DNA from: Streptomyces althioticus
GTDB lineage: Bacteria; Actinomycetota; Actinomycetes; Streptomycetales; Streptomycetaceae
Length of the DNA stretch: 64,000 nucleotides
Assembly (NCBI GenBank): GCA_014649355.1
Contig: BMSW01000006.1
Coordinates: forward strand, 310,001 to 374,000
Direction of reading: 5' to 3'
Shown: positions 36,980 to 45,517 of the stretch, piece by piece
Layout: each line of letters begins with the position of its first letter
How positions within the stretch are numbered: position 1 is the first letter of the stretch
Notes under the pieces: model-generated
The model's database searches: none
The model's input: the letters and a program-made list of their open reading frames with translations, nothing else
What the model was told of the DNA's origin: nothing
Program-made: the position numbers and the translations under genes

Positions 36980-37088
36980 CCGTCACCGGCGGACGCCGAG
37001 GGTGCCCGTAGCGGGCTCGGGCAAATGGGGCAGCTTGTGGCGCAGGGCGTTGCCTCAGAGCGGCCCGGCAGTTGATCCAGAACACGGC

Positions 37089-37127
37089 GCACGTGAGGCG
37101 GCCGGCCGTTCCGGCCGCCTCACGTGC
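37089..37127 (+). terminator. 17-bp hairpin after the permease
   Basis: GCACGTGAGGCGGCCGG pairs perfectly with CCGGCCGCCTCACGTGC around CCGTT, about 110 bp after the permease stop and 46 bp before the next gene. Confidence 0.7.
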
Positions 37128-37172
37128 TGCCGTGCCGCCCCGTCCCGCCCCTCCCACCGGAGGCCGCCCGCG

Positions 37173-37703
37173 ATGCACGAACCCGCCCACCCGTCGCCCC
37201 AGCCGGACACCCCGCGCGCCGCCGAACGCCGTCTCCCGGAGCCCCGCCTCGTCAGCGGCGTCTACGGACTGGTCCTGGCCAGCGCCCTGGCGGCCGCCCT
37301 CGACTCGCCCGACGAGCAGACCAGCCCAGGATCCGACGCCCTCTGGGTGCTGCTCACCGCCCTCGCCGCCGCGGCCGCACACGGCTACGCCCACGTGCTC
37401 TCCCACCGCATGTCCGGCGAGCCCGGGGGCATGAGGGCCGGCCTGCGCGCCATGTTCGCGCAGTGGCCGCTGGTCGCCGCGGCGGCCCCCACGATCGTCC
37501 TGCTGCTCTTCGCGGTCCCCGACTGGTGGACGGAGGCGAGCGCCGTCGAGGTGGCGCTCGTGCTCAACACCCTGATCCTCGCCGGATGGGGCATGTGGAC
37601 CGCGCGCCGCGCCGGCCGGACCTGGCCGGCCGCGATGCGGGCCGGAGCGGCGGACATGCTGATCGGCCTGGTGATCATCGGCGCGAACGCAGTGATCAAG
37701 TAG
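37173..37703 (+). CDS. Four-helix integral membrane protein of unknown function
   Basis: 176 residues from an ATG behind GGAGG. After a polar, Pro-rich N-terminus it has helices VYGLVLASALAAAL, LWVLLTALAAAAAHGYAHVLS, WPLVAAAAPTIVLLLFAV, VALVLNTLILAGWGMWTARR and LIGLVIIGANAVIK. HGYAHVLSHR carries His residues within a helix. No named family recognised with confidence. It is convergent with a MOSC gene. Confidence 0.78.
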   Translation: MHEPAHPSPQPDTPRAAERRLPEPRLVSGVYGLVLASALAAALDSPDEQTSPGSDALWVLLTALAAAAAHGYAHVLSHRMSGEPGGMRAGLRAMFAQWPLVAAAAPTIVLLLFAVPDWWTEASAVEVALVLNTLILAGWGMWTARRAGRTWPAAMRAGAADMLIGLVIIGANAVIK

Positions 37704-37715
37704 CGCCGCCGCGTC

Positions 37716-38231
37716 CTACGCCCGAGGGCGCGGGGCCGGCTCGGACAGCACCTCGAACCGGGCCGGCCCGACGCGGAGGACGCCGTCGTCGAGCGGCGTG
37801 CACCGCACCCCGCCCTTGTCGCGGAGTGCCTTCTGGGCGCCCGGGCCGACGGTCACGTTCATCCACGCGCAGGGCCGCGCCGGACGGTTCAGCGAGAACC
37901 GCACCGGGCCCTCCCCGCAGTCGAGACTCACGGTCGCGCCCACCAGCGCGTCGACGTCGACGCCCCGCAGCAGCACGTTGCGCCGGGTCTGCCGCAGGTC
38001 GACGGCGGGATCGACGTCCGTGGGGAGGTTCTCCACGGACATCATCGTCACGGAGGCGTCCCGGTGCGCGGCCTGCGCGAAGTAGCGGTCGCCCACCAGC
38101 CCCAGACGCGCCCGCACCTCGGCGCGCGTGACGCGCTCGTCGTCCGGTCCGGGCGCGGGCCCCTCCGAGGGCCGCCCGGCCAGCCGGTGCGCGGGCGACA
38201 CCAGAAGCTCCACCACCTCGACGTCGATCAT
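37716..38231 (-). CDS. MOSC-domain protein
   Basis: 171 residues. Family features: VELLVSPAHRLAGRP at the start, RLGLVGDRYF, NVLLRGVDVDAL and RPARPCAWMNV with the conserved Cys. MOSC proteins bind the molybdenum cofactor or carry sulfur for metal-sulfur cluster assembly. This one is a stand-alone short domain. The molybdopterin oxidoreductase about 6.5 kb away may be functionally related, but nothing in the sequence proves it. Confidence 0.88.
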   Translation of the reverse strand: MIDVEVVELLVSPAHRLAGRPSEGPAPGPDDERVTRAEVRARLGLVGDRYFAQAAHRDASVTMMSVENLPTDVDPAVDLRQTRRNVLLRGVDVDALVGATVSLDCGEGPVRFSLNRPARPCAWMNVTVGPGAQKALRDKGGVRCTPLDDGVLRVGPARFEVLSEPAPRPRA

Positions 38232-38273
38232 GCGCTTCCCCGTCGGCTCCGGCGGACACGGCCGGCACCGACC

Positions 38274-39407
38274 CTACCCGCCGGAACGGTCCCCGGCCGC
38301 CGCCCGCGCGGACGCCTCGGCGCCCCGCCCCGTGACCCGCAGCACCACCGTGGCGGTGACGCCCGCCAGCGTGCCCCACACCACCGCCGCGCTCGTCCCC
38401 TCACCGAGTCCGGACGCGGCCTGGAGCAGATGCCACGACGTCGTCCCGCCGTCGACCACCGTCACCCGCCACAGGTGCCGCACCAGCAGCCCCAGGACGA
38501 CGGCGCACACCGTGCACACGGCCATCGCCGGCACCGAGACCCGGGTGAGCATCCCCGGCAGCCACCGCAGCGCGCACCACACCACCGCGAGCAGCAGCAC
38601 ATCGCCGCACCGCACCAGCAGCCAGTCCCACAGCCCGACCCCCGACGGACCGGACCAGGCGCTCAGCAGCAGCCACTGCCGCAGCAGATCACCCGGCTCG
38701 CCCAGCAACCCGCCACCCGTGAACGCGGTCTGGATCCGCGCCGCGTTCGCCTGGTACGACAGCAGCACCACGGACACGGCGACCACCGCGGTCCCGACGG
38801 TCGCGGCGACGACGGCGGTCCTCCCCGGCACTTCCTCGCGCGGCTGCGGCCCGGTGTTCCGCAACGCCACCCGGGTCACGAACACGGTCCACGCCGCCGC
38901 GGCGAGCGCCAGCGGCACCAGCACCGTCCGCCCGGCCGAGGCCAGCCCGGCGAGCTGCGGCAGGAACCGGTAACTCCCACGTCCGCCGGACGCGATCATC
39001 CACGGGGCCGACACGGTCACCGCGAGGGTCCCCGCGACCACGCCCCACGCCCACAGGGCGAGGAGCGGCTGCCACACCCGGCCGCGTTCCCCGGGCAGCC
39101 GCCGGACCAGCAGCAGGGCCCCGGCCGCGTAGAAGAGGAACACGGCGACGAAGCGGATCTGCATCGCCGTGTCGCGCAGGGCGAGGTAACTGGCGCCGTC
39201 GGCCGTCGCCGCCACGGACGCGCCGGGCTGCGGGTCGTACGCCCACGGGGCCAGCCAGGACCGCAGCGCGTTCGCCGTCTCGATGCCCAGCGCGCCGTTG
39301 GCGCCGTCCAGGTCCAGCGCGCCGATGCTCGCCCCCGCCCACCACAGCAGCAGCGTCAGCATCAGCCCGCCCGCCACGGCCGGTATCGCCGCATGCCGGT
39401 ACTCCAT
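38274..39407 (-). CDS. Large integral membrane protein of unknown function
   Basis: 377 residues from the ATG at 39405-39407 behind a G-rich site; a longer frame begins 13 codons earlier. It has about nine membrane helices, including VAGGLMLTLLLWWAGAS, FVAVFLFYAAGALLLV, TAVVAATVGTAVVAVSVVLL and VPAMAVCTVCAVVLGLLV. No enzyme motif is visible. The C-terminus is a short basic, Ala-rich tail. Confidence 0.8.
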   Translation of the reverse strand: MEYRHAAIPAVAGGLMLTLLLWWAGASIGALDLDGANGALGIETANALRSWLAPWAYDPQPGASVAATADGASYLALRDTAMQIRFVAVFLFYAAGALLLVRRLPGERGRVWQPLLALWAWGVVAGTLAVTVSAPWMIASGGRGSYRFLPQLAGLASAGRTVLVPLALAAAAWTVFVTRVALRNTGPQPREEVPGRTAVVAATVGTAVVAVSVVLLSYQANAARIQTAFTGGGLLGEPGDLLRQWLLLSAWSGPSGVGLWDWLLVRCGDVLLLAVVWCALRWLPGMLTRVSVPAMAVCTVCAVVLGLLVRHLWRVTVVDGGTTSWHLLQAASGLGEGTSAAVVWGTLAGVTATVVLRVTGRGAEASARAAAGDRSGG

Positions 39408-39660
39408 GTCCCGCCCCCCATGCCCCGTCCTCGTCCCCCGCGCCACGACCGACCGGGGCGGGCAGGACCTTACGCGCCGATGATCACATGGGGGTCACGG
39501 TGCCGCCGCGCCGCCTGGGACAAGGGTGCGAAGCCGGGGCCGACGGCCCCGAAGCGGGTACGGATCCGGAAGCGTGTTCGCGTCGGGAGCGGGAACGAGA
39601 GGTCGCACGGACCGCCCGGTCCGCGGCTCAGCGCCCCATCGCGACACCCTGGAGGACTTC

Positions 39661-39903
39661 ATGATGGTCGTCGGCATCATCGCCGTCTGCATCGTCATCG
39701 CCGTGCTCGCCTTCTTCGTGCCACGCCTGTCGCGGCACCCGCAGAACGGTACGCAGCGCACCCTGGGTCTCGGCTCGCGCGCCGGGTCCAAAGCGCCGGG
39801 GCCGCTCGGCCGACTCCTGAGCAAGCCCTTCAACTCCAGCTCCCGCGCCGTCGGCCGCAGTGGTTCCGCCGGCCGCCGCGCCCGCGGCAAGATGCCGTTC
39901 TGA
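39661..39903 (+). CDS. DUF6411 small membrane protein
   Basis: 80 residues from an ATG behind TGGAGG. One N-terminal membrane helix (MVVGIIAVCIVIAVLAFFVP) is followed by a basic tail rich in Arg, Ser and Gly (RLSRHPQNGTQRTLGLGSRA ... SAGRRARGKMPF). This is the conserved DUF6411 protein of Streptomyces, of unknown function. The basic tail could bind nucleic acid or lipids; that is a guess. Confidence 0.88.
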   Translation: MMVVGIIAVCIVIAVLAFFVPRLSRHPQNGTQRTLGLGSRAGSKAPGPLGRLLSKPFNSSSRAVGRSGSAGRRARGKMPF

Positions 39904-39922
39904 CCCCGCGCGACAGGTGGGG

Positions 39923-40549
39923 TCACGACGTCCGGGGCGGTGTCTGCGCGGCGTACCGCGGCCGGCCCGCGGGCCGGTAGACCTGGAACGTCACCCCGCC
40001 CCGTGTGGCCCGTGAGTCCACCAGCTCGAGCGCGCAGTCCGGGCCGTCCGCCGGGAACAGCCGCGTGCCCTGACCCACGATCACCGGATAGGTCAGCAGC
40101 AGCATCTTGTCGATCAGGCCCTCGGCGGCAAGCCACCGCACCAGCTGCCCGCTGCCGTGCACCTGGAGCTCACCGGGCATCCGCTCCTTGAGCTCCCGCA
40201 CGGCGGCGGCGGGATCCCCGGCCAGCACGGTCGTGTGCGCCCAGCCGGGGTGGGTGAGCGTCTTCGACACGACGTACTTGGGCCGCGCGTGCAGCGGCCC
40301 CGCGACCGGATCGTCCTCCGGGTCGGCCATGGCGCCCCACGAAGCGGCGAAGATCTCGTAGGTCCTGCGCCCGAACAGGAACGCGTCGGCGCGCCCGTAC
40401 ACCTCGCCCAGACGGGTCATGGTCTCCTCGTCGACCAGCGGCAGGGCCCAGCCGCCGCGCTCGAAACCGCCCCTGCGGTCCTCGTCCGCCAGGCCGAGGC
40501 CCTGCATGACGCCGTCGACGGAGACGTTGGTGAGGGTGGTCAGCTTCAT
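39923..40549 (-). CDS. Dihydrofolate reductase-fold (RibD C-terminal-like) protein
   Basis: 208 residues from the ATG at 40547-40549 behind GGGAG. Family motifs are LTTLTNVSVDGVMQGLG, DAFLFGRRTYEIFAASW, KYVVSKTLTHPGW, ELQVHGSGQLVRWLAAEGLIDKMLLLTYPVIVGQGTRLF. The fold is that of RibD reductase domains and dihydrofolate reductase; such stand-alone proteins reduce unknown substrates with NADPH. Confidence 0.9.
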   Translation of the reverse strand: MKLTTLTNVSVDGVMQGLGLADEDRRGGFERGGWALPLVDEETMTRLGEVYGRADAFLFGRRTYEIFAASWGAMADPEDDPVAGPLHARPKYVVSKTLTHPGWAHTTVLAGDPAAAVRELKERMPGELQVHGSGQLVRWLAAEGLIDKMLLLTYPVIVGQGTRLFPADGPDCALELVDSRATRGGVTFQVYRPAGRPRYAAQTPPRTS

Positions 40550-40724
40550 CGTGCATCTCCCGTCGGCCGGCACGGCGCCCGGTGCGCCGCCTCCCTGGGT
40601 GGGACTCCGCCGGGCGGCCGGACTCATCGGCGCATCACCCTTTCCGGGGCCCGGCGACCCGACGGATCCAGGCCGCGCGGCGCATACTGACAGTGACGTG
40701 CCGGCGCCGGACTGGAGACCGCAC

Positions 40725-41966
40725 ATGAGCCCATCGCGGGTCGACCACCAGGCCCTCTTCTCGGTCCTGCCCAGCCCGTACCTGGTGCTGGACGCCGACC
40801 TCACCGTCGTCGAGGCCAACGACATGTACCTGAGAGTGACCGGTCGCACCCGTGAGGAGCTGATCGGCCGTTACCTCTTCGACGTCTACCCGGACAATCC
40901 CGACGACCCCGCGGCCGACGGCATCCGCACCCTGACCGCCTCCCTCCAACGCGTCCTGCGGACCAAGGAACAGGACACGCTCGACGTGCAGCGGTACGAC
41001 CTCCCGGTGCCCGGCCGCCCCGGCGCCTTCCAGGAACGCTGGTGGTCGCCGGTCAACACGCCCGTCCTCGGCCCCGACGGCGAGATCGAGTGGATCGTCC
41101 ACCGCGTCGAGGACATGACCGAGTTCCTGCTGTCCCGCCCGATCCACGACACACCGACCGGCCGGGTGCGCACCAGGGCCGTCACGGAGGCCGAGCTGTA
41201 CGCGAGGGCGCGGCAGCTGCAGGAGACCAACGAGAAGCTCCGCGCCGCCCACGACTGGGAACGCCGCACCGCGCTCGCCCTCCAGGACGTCATGCTGCAC
41301 GCCCCGGACCTGGCCGCACACCGCGGCATCGCCGTGCGCTACATGCCGGCCACCCGCTCCCTCAACGTGTGCGGCGACTGGTACGACGTGGTCGACCTGA
41401 GCGACAACAGCTTCACGGTCGCGGTCGGCGACGTCGTCGGGCACGGCCTGGAGGCCGCCGCCGTCATGGGCATGCTGCGCAGCGCCCTGTCCGCCGCCGT
41501 GCGCGCCATCCACGAACCGGGCGCGGCGATGGACCTCCTCAGCCGGTACGCCCGCACCTTCGAGGGTGCGCTGGCGACCACCGCGGCCAAGGCCGTCGTC
41601 GACACCGGCGCCCGCCGCATCACCTACACCTGCGCCGGCCACCCGCCACCGGTGCTGGGCCGGCGCGACGGCCCGGCGGAGCTGCTCGACCAGGCCACCG
41701 ACCCGCCGCTGGGCGTCCTCGTCGAACGGACCCCGCGTCCGCAGGCCACGGTCTCCTACGCCCCCGGCGACACCCTGGTGCTCTACACCGACGGCCTGAT
41801 CGAACGCCGGGGCGAGGACATCGACGCGGGCCTGCTGCGCCTCACCGACGCGGTCGCCCACCACGCGGACCTCGACCCGGAACCCCTCGCCGACACCCTG
41901 CTCACCCGCATGGGTGTCGCCGACGGGGGCCGCGACGACATCGCGCTGATCGTCGTACGCCTGTAG
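40725..41966 (+). CDS. PAS domain-containing SpoIIE/RsbU-type serine phosphatase
   Basis: 413 residues, ATG behind TGGAG. Residues 8-120 form a PAS domain (LPSPYLVLDADLTVVEANDMYLRVTGRTREELIGRYLFDVYP). A helical linker (AELYARARQLQETNEKLRAA) leads to the PP2C-type phosphatase: GGDWYDVV-like CGDWYDVVDL, AVGDVVGHGLEAAAVMGMLR, CAGHPPPVL, TLVLYTDGLIERR, GRDDIALIVVRL, with the metal-binding Asp residues present. Such proteins dephosphorylate anti-sigma antagonists to switch alternative sigma factors. No HATPase kinase domain is fused. Confidence 0.93.
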   Translation: MSPSRVDHQALFSVLPSPYLVLDADLTVVEANDMYLRVTGRTREELIGRYLFDVYPDNPDDPAADGIRTLTASLQRVLRTKEQDTLDVQRYDLPVPGRPGAFQERWWSPVNTPVLGPDGEIEWIVHRVEDMTEFLLSRPIHDTPTGRVRTRAVTEAELYARARQLQETNEKLRAAHDWERRTALALQDVMLHAPDLAAHRGIAVRYMPATRSLNVCGDWYDVVDLSDNSFTVAVGDVVGHGLEAAAVMGMLRSALSAAVRAIHEPGAAMDLLSRYARTFEGALATTAAKAVVDTGARRITYTCAGHPPPVLGRRDGPAELLDQATDPPLGVLVERTPRPQATVSYAPGDTLVLYTDGLIERRGEDIDAGLLRLTDAVAHHADLDPEPLADTLLTRMGVADGGRDDIALIVVRL

Positions 41967-41975
41967 ACCACGGGG

Positions 41976-42764
41976 TCAGCGCGCACCCGCGGGAACGGCG
42001 TCCCGGGCCGCCTGCCGTGCCCGGCGCCGTCCGGTCGCCGCGTACCACTGGACGGCGAGGACCAGGGCGAGGAACACCTCGACGGCGTCACCGCCGTAGT
42101 ACATGAGCTGCGCCCCGGCCCGAAGATCGGCCGCCGCGAACGCTGTCCCCGGCGGTCCCGACAGGTACAGGCTCTTGGCCAGGACGGCGTGCGCCGCGCC
42201 CGCCGCCAGCAGCGTCACCGCCCGCAGGGGCAGACCGCACCGCCCACGCACCGGGTCGAGCCGGCAGACGGCCATCGCGAACAGCAGTCCTGCCAGCAGC
42301 ATGTGCAGCTCCAGCAGACCGCCCAGGAGCGCATGCCGGTGGGCGGCTTCCCACAGGTCCGTGCGGTACAGCAGCCACAGCCCGCCGACATCGACGGCCG
42401 CGGCGACCGGCGGGAACAGCAGCCCGCCGGCGGCGGGGGAGTGGGCCACCCGCAGCAGCCCCCGGCGCGGCCGGCCCGGTGGCAGCAGCCGCAGGACCAG
42501 CGTGAGCGGCCGGGCCACCGCGAGCAGCGCGGGACCCGCCATCGCCGTCAGCAGATGACGGCCGGTGTGCGCGGTGAACGGACCGCCCGGCACCGGACCG
42601 GCCAGCCCCCACACCACGGCCGCGCACCCCGCGGCGAACACGCAGTCCCGCCGCCACGGCCAGGCGTCCCCCCGCCTCCGCAACCGTGCGGCGCCCACCG
42701 TGTACACCACGGCGGCGCACACACACGCGAGCGTGAGGGGAGCCGCTACCGGACCGGTGGTCAC
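41976..42764 (-). CDS. CtaG-like cytochrome c oxidase assembly protein (PF09678)
   Basis: 262 residues from a GTG whose GTGA overlaps the stop of the upstream DUF2243 gene. Helices and motifs match the caa3_CtaG family: FTAHTGRHLLTAMAGPALLAV, HRHALLGGLLELHMLLAGLLFAMAVCRLDP, MYYGGDAVEVFLALVLA. His residues in TAHTGRHLL and LLELHMLL could bind copper. The family helps insert copper into cytochrome oxidases. No oxidase genes are in the window. Confidence 0.88.
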   Translation of the reverse strand: MTTGPVAAPLTLACVCAAVVYTVGAARLRRRGDAWPWRRDCVFAAGCAAVVWGLAGPVPGGPFTAHTGRHLLTAMAGPALLAVARPLTLVLRLLPPGRPRRGLLRVAHSPAAGGLLFPPVAAAVDVGGLWLLYRTDLWEAAHRHALLGGLLELHMLLAGLLFAMAVCRLDPVRGRCGLPLRAVTLLAAGAAHAVLAKSLYLSGPPGTAFAAADLRAGAQLMYYGGDAVEVFLALVLAVQWYAATGRRRARQAARDAVPAGAR

Positions 42765-43252
42765 GACGGCCGCCGCCCTCCGGCCCGCCGGGCGCGCGCC
42801 AGCAGCACGCCCCCTATCACCAGCAGCGCGAGCCCCGCCAGATTCCACGCCCAGTCGTACGGGGTGACGTCGACGCCGTACCGCACCTGGTGCACGCGCA
42901 GCACCTTGTGGTCGACGATGCCGTCGAACACCTGGAACACCCCCGCGCCCAGGAAGGCCCCGCTCCACGCGTGACCGGGGACCAGCGCCCCGCGCCGCCG
43001 CAGATCCGCGAAGAGGAACAACCCGGCGACCAGCGCCAGTAGTTCGGCCGTGTGCAGCAGCCCGTCCGACACCAGCGCGACGCCCGACGTGGAGCGGTCG
43101 TAGAAGTGGTGCCAGTGCAGGAGCTGATGGAAGACGATCTCGTCCACGCCCGCCATGACGGCGGCCCCGACGAGCGCGCACACCAGCAGCGATCGCCGGG
43201 GTTCGGGGTGTCGTGCGGCGGCCGTGCCGGCCAACGGGTCAGAGGTGCTCAC
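42761..43252 (-). CDS. DUF2243 membrane protein
   Basis: 163 residues, GTG start. Four helices are seen, with the signature GVDEIVFHQLLHWHHFYDRSTS near the N-terminus and FQVFDGIVDHKVLRVHQVRYG mid-protein. The clustered His residues may bind a metal or heme. It is translationally coupled to the CtaG-like gene, so both probably act in metal handling or respiratory-complex assembly. Confidence 0.9.
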   Translation of the reverse strand: MSTSDPLAGTAAARHPEPRRSLLVCALVGAAVMAGVDEIVFHQLLHWHHFYDRSTSGVALVSDGLLHTAELLALVAGLFLFADLRRRGALVPGHAWSGAFLGAGVFQVFDGIVDHKVLRVHQVRYGVDVTPYDWAWNLAGLALLVIGGVLLARARRAGGRRPS

Positions 43253-43367
43253 GGTGCGGTCCGTCCTTCCGAACGATCGGCTGCCGCTCGCCGTCTACCC
43301 CGCGCGGCGCCGGTCAGCCCGGCGCCGCGGGGGATGAGCCGGGGGTTCGGCTTCCGCCGAGGGAAGG

Positions 43368-43958
43368 TCAGCTTCCGCCCATTGCCTTGCGCACGGTGTC
43401 CTTCGTGCGGTCCATGAGGGCGGCCACCGGACCGAGCGCCATGTTCTTCGCGCCGGACTCGACACCAGGATGGGGCCGGGTGGGCGCCATCGCCTCGGCC
43501 GCCTTGATGGCCTTCGCCATCGCGGCGAGGTCCGTGACGTCGGTGCTGCGCCGGATGTGGATGAACTCGTACCGTTCCTCCGCCCGGGCGTGCATCTGCA
43601 CGTCGCGCCGCAGCTCGATAAGCTTCGGCAGGAAGTCGGGGCCGTCCGGGTCCATGTCGTCGAGCGTGGCCAGCATCTCCTTGGCCTCCCGCTCCTCCTT
43701 GAGCCGGTCCTCGACGATCTCCTGGCCGCCCGCGACCGAGCGTCGCACGAAGGGATGGACGACCTCCTCCTCGGCGGTCTCGTGCACGGCCAGCAGCCGC
43801 ACCAGCCTCCGGAAGGCGTCCCGGCGTTCCTCACCGCTGGTCGCCTCGACCTCGTCGAACAGGTTGCGGATGTCGCCGTGTTGGCGCATCAGCAGCGCGA
43901 CGACGTCGTCGTCCCGGGAACGGTCGTCGCCGGCCTGCGGGGTCTCCAACTCGGACAT
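43368..43958 (-). CDS. Hemerythrin-domain protein
   Basis: 196 residues, ATG behind GGGAGGGG. The HHE motif is visible as LLMRQHGDIRNLFDEVE, VHETAEEEVVHPFVR and MHARAEERYEFIHIR; His and Glu residues should hold a di-iron site. A C-terminal extension of about 60 residues is extra (AMAKAIKAAEAMAPTRPHPG). Bacterial hemerythrins sense or store oxygen, NO or peroxide. It follows a ferritin-like gene with only 12 bp between stop and start. Confidence 0.92.
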   Translation of the reverse strand: MSELETPQAGDDRSRDDDVVALLMRQHGDIRNLFDEVEATSGEERRDAFRRLVRLLAVHETAEEEVVHPFVRRSVAGGQEIVEDRLKEEREAKEMLATLDDMDPDGPDFLPKLIELRRDVQMHARAEERYEFIHIRRSTDVTDLAAMAKAIKAAEAMAPTRPHPGVESGAKNMALGPVAALMDRTKDTVRKAMGGS

Positions 43959-43970
43959 GCGGTCCCCTCC

Positions 43971-45171
43971 CTATTTCTCGCGCTGCGCGGGGTCGGGGTG
44001 CTCGCCCTCGGTCTGCACGCGGTACTCACGCCCGAACATGTCGTCGTGCTCGTGCATCACCCGGTCGCTCGGCGGGTTCTCGCCGCCGTGGATCGTCTCC
44101 TGCATCTTCTCGAACCGCTCGTGCGCCTCGCGCACGTAGCCGGCGCCGAGCGTGGTCAGGTCCATCTGCGTGTCGAGCAGTTCGCGCAGATAAGCCTTGT
44201 TCGGCTCGAACGTCAGCACGTTGGGCAGCGCGGGGGGCGAGCACCTCGGCGGGCTCGCGGCCGTCGAGCCGGCGCATCAGGTCGCACGCGATGTGCAGGT
44301 GCTCCAGCTCCATGTTCAGGTGCAGCTCCCAGATGGCCTTGACCTTGGGGTCGCTCTCCTGCTCCATGAACGAGTAGTACAGGTAGCACTCGTTGTACTC
44401 GTGGTTGACGAGCTGCTCCCACCACGTCTCGCCCGGGTCCACCAGGGACTCGTAGTGCGTGACGTGCTCCTCCTCGATCAGCCCGATCTCCTGGTAGAGC
44501 TGGCGGGCGATCGGCTCCATGTAGGTGGGGCCGGTGTTCATGTAGAAGTTCATCGTCTGCTGCTCCGTCGACATGATCGTCAACGCGTGCAGCTTCGACA
44601 GCGGGTCCGCCTGGTCCTTGGCGTACGGGTCGCGGACGTTGTCGACCGGGTCGCGGTGGTGGTACCGCGTGGGCCGGCCCGGCATGACCTCGGTGAGGTT
44701 GTCGACGATCGACTCGGCCTTGCGGTGCTCGATCATCTCGTACAGGTTGGCGTACCGGTACAGATGGTCGAAGTCCTCCAGCACACCGAACTGGTAGGCC
44801 TGCTTCAGGTACGGGTCGGGCTCCATCCGCGCCACCCAGGCGGTCAGGTCCACGGCCACCTGCTCGTATGCGATGGTCGTCTCCAGCACCGAGGACAGCC
44901 CGGGCAGCAGCCAGTTGACCGCCTTCTGCTGCTGCGCCTCGATGTACCGGGTCTGGGCCAGCTGACGCTTGATCTCGGGGTCGACGGTGTTGCGTGCGAG
45001 CTGGTGGCTGAACAGGATCGCCTCCACCTCGATCCCGTTCATGGTGATGACCCGGCACCGGGTGTACGGGTCACAGCGGTCCGGGTCGATGGGGTCCACG
45101 TTCAGCTCGCGCCAGTTGCGCAACTGGCGGTCCAGCGGGATACCGCGCTGTTCGAGGGGGTTGAAGGTCAT
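43971..45171 (-). pseudogene. Ferritin-like di-iron protein, frameshifted in a G6 run
   Basis: The frame starts at ATG 45169-45171 behind GGAG. About 310 residues read normally, including IGLIEEEHVTHYESLVDPGE, NHEYNECYLYYSF and NMELEHLHIACDLMRRLDG, the Glu/ExxH pattern of a ferritin-like four-helix bundle. At 44232-44237 (six G on the plus strand) the frame shifts; removing one base restores EVLAPALPNVLTFEPNKAY to the stop at 43971, about 400 residues. The hemerythrin gene follows 12 bp later. Either a sequencing error or a real lesion of the C-terminal fifth. I know of no function for this family. Confidence 0.8.
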
Positions 45172-45517
45172 GCGCACGCTCCTCGTCGGGGGCCGCGCAC
45201 ACGGACGCCCCCGCACCGGCGGAGCGTCCGCGTGTCCGGTAGGGCACCTCCTCATGCTGGGCGGTACCGGACGGGCCCGCCACGCCCCACGCCCGTCGGG
45301 CGCCGACGTGCCCCGGATGCCGCACGCGGATGGCCGAGGCGGGGGCCGTGTGGAGAATGAGGCGCCGTGCCGGCCCGGATGTGCGTGGCGCATTCCAGGT
45401 ATGGACCTTGTTCATGTCATGGCCTCATCATGAAGGGACTTCATGGAGGGAGCGGCGGCCGTGCGAGGTTCCTAGGTACCGAGGATCGCGTCCCTCCTTC
45501 TCCTGTCGGCCCTGTCG

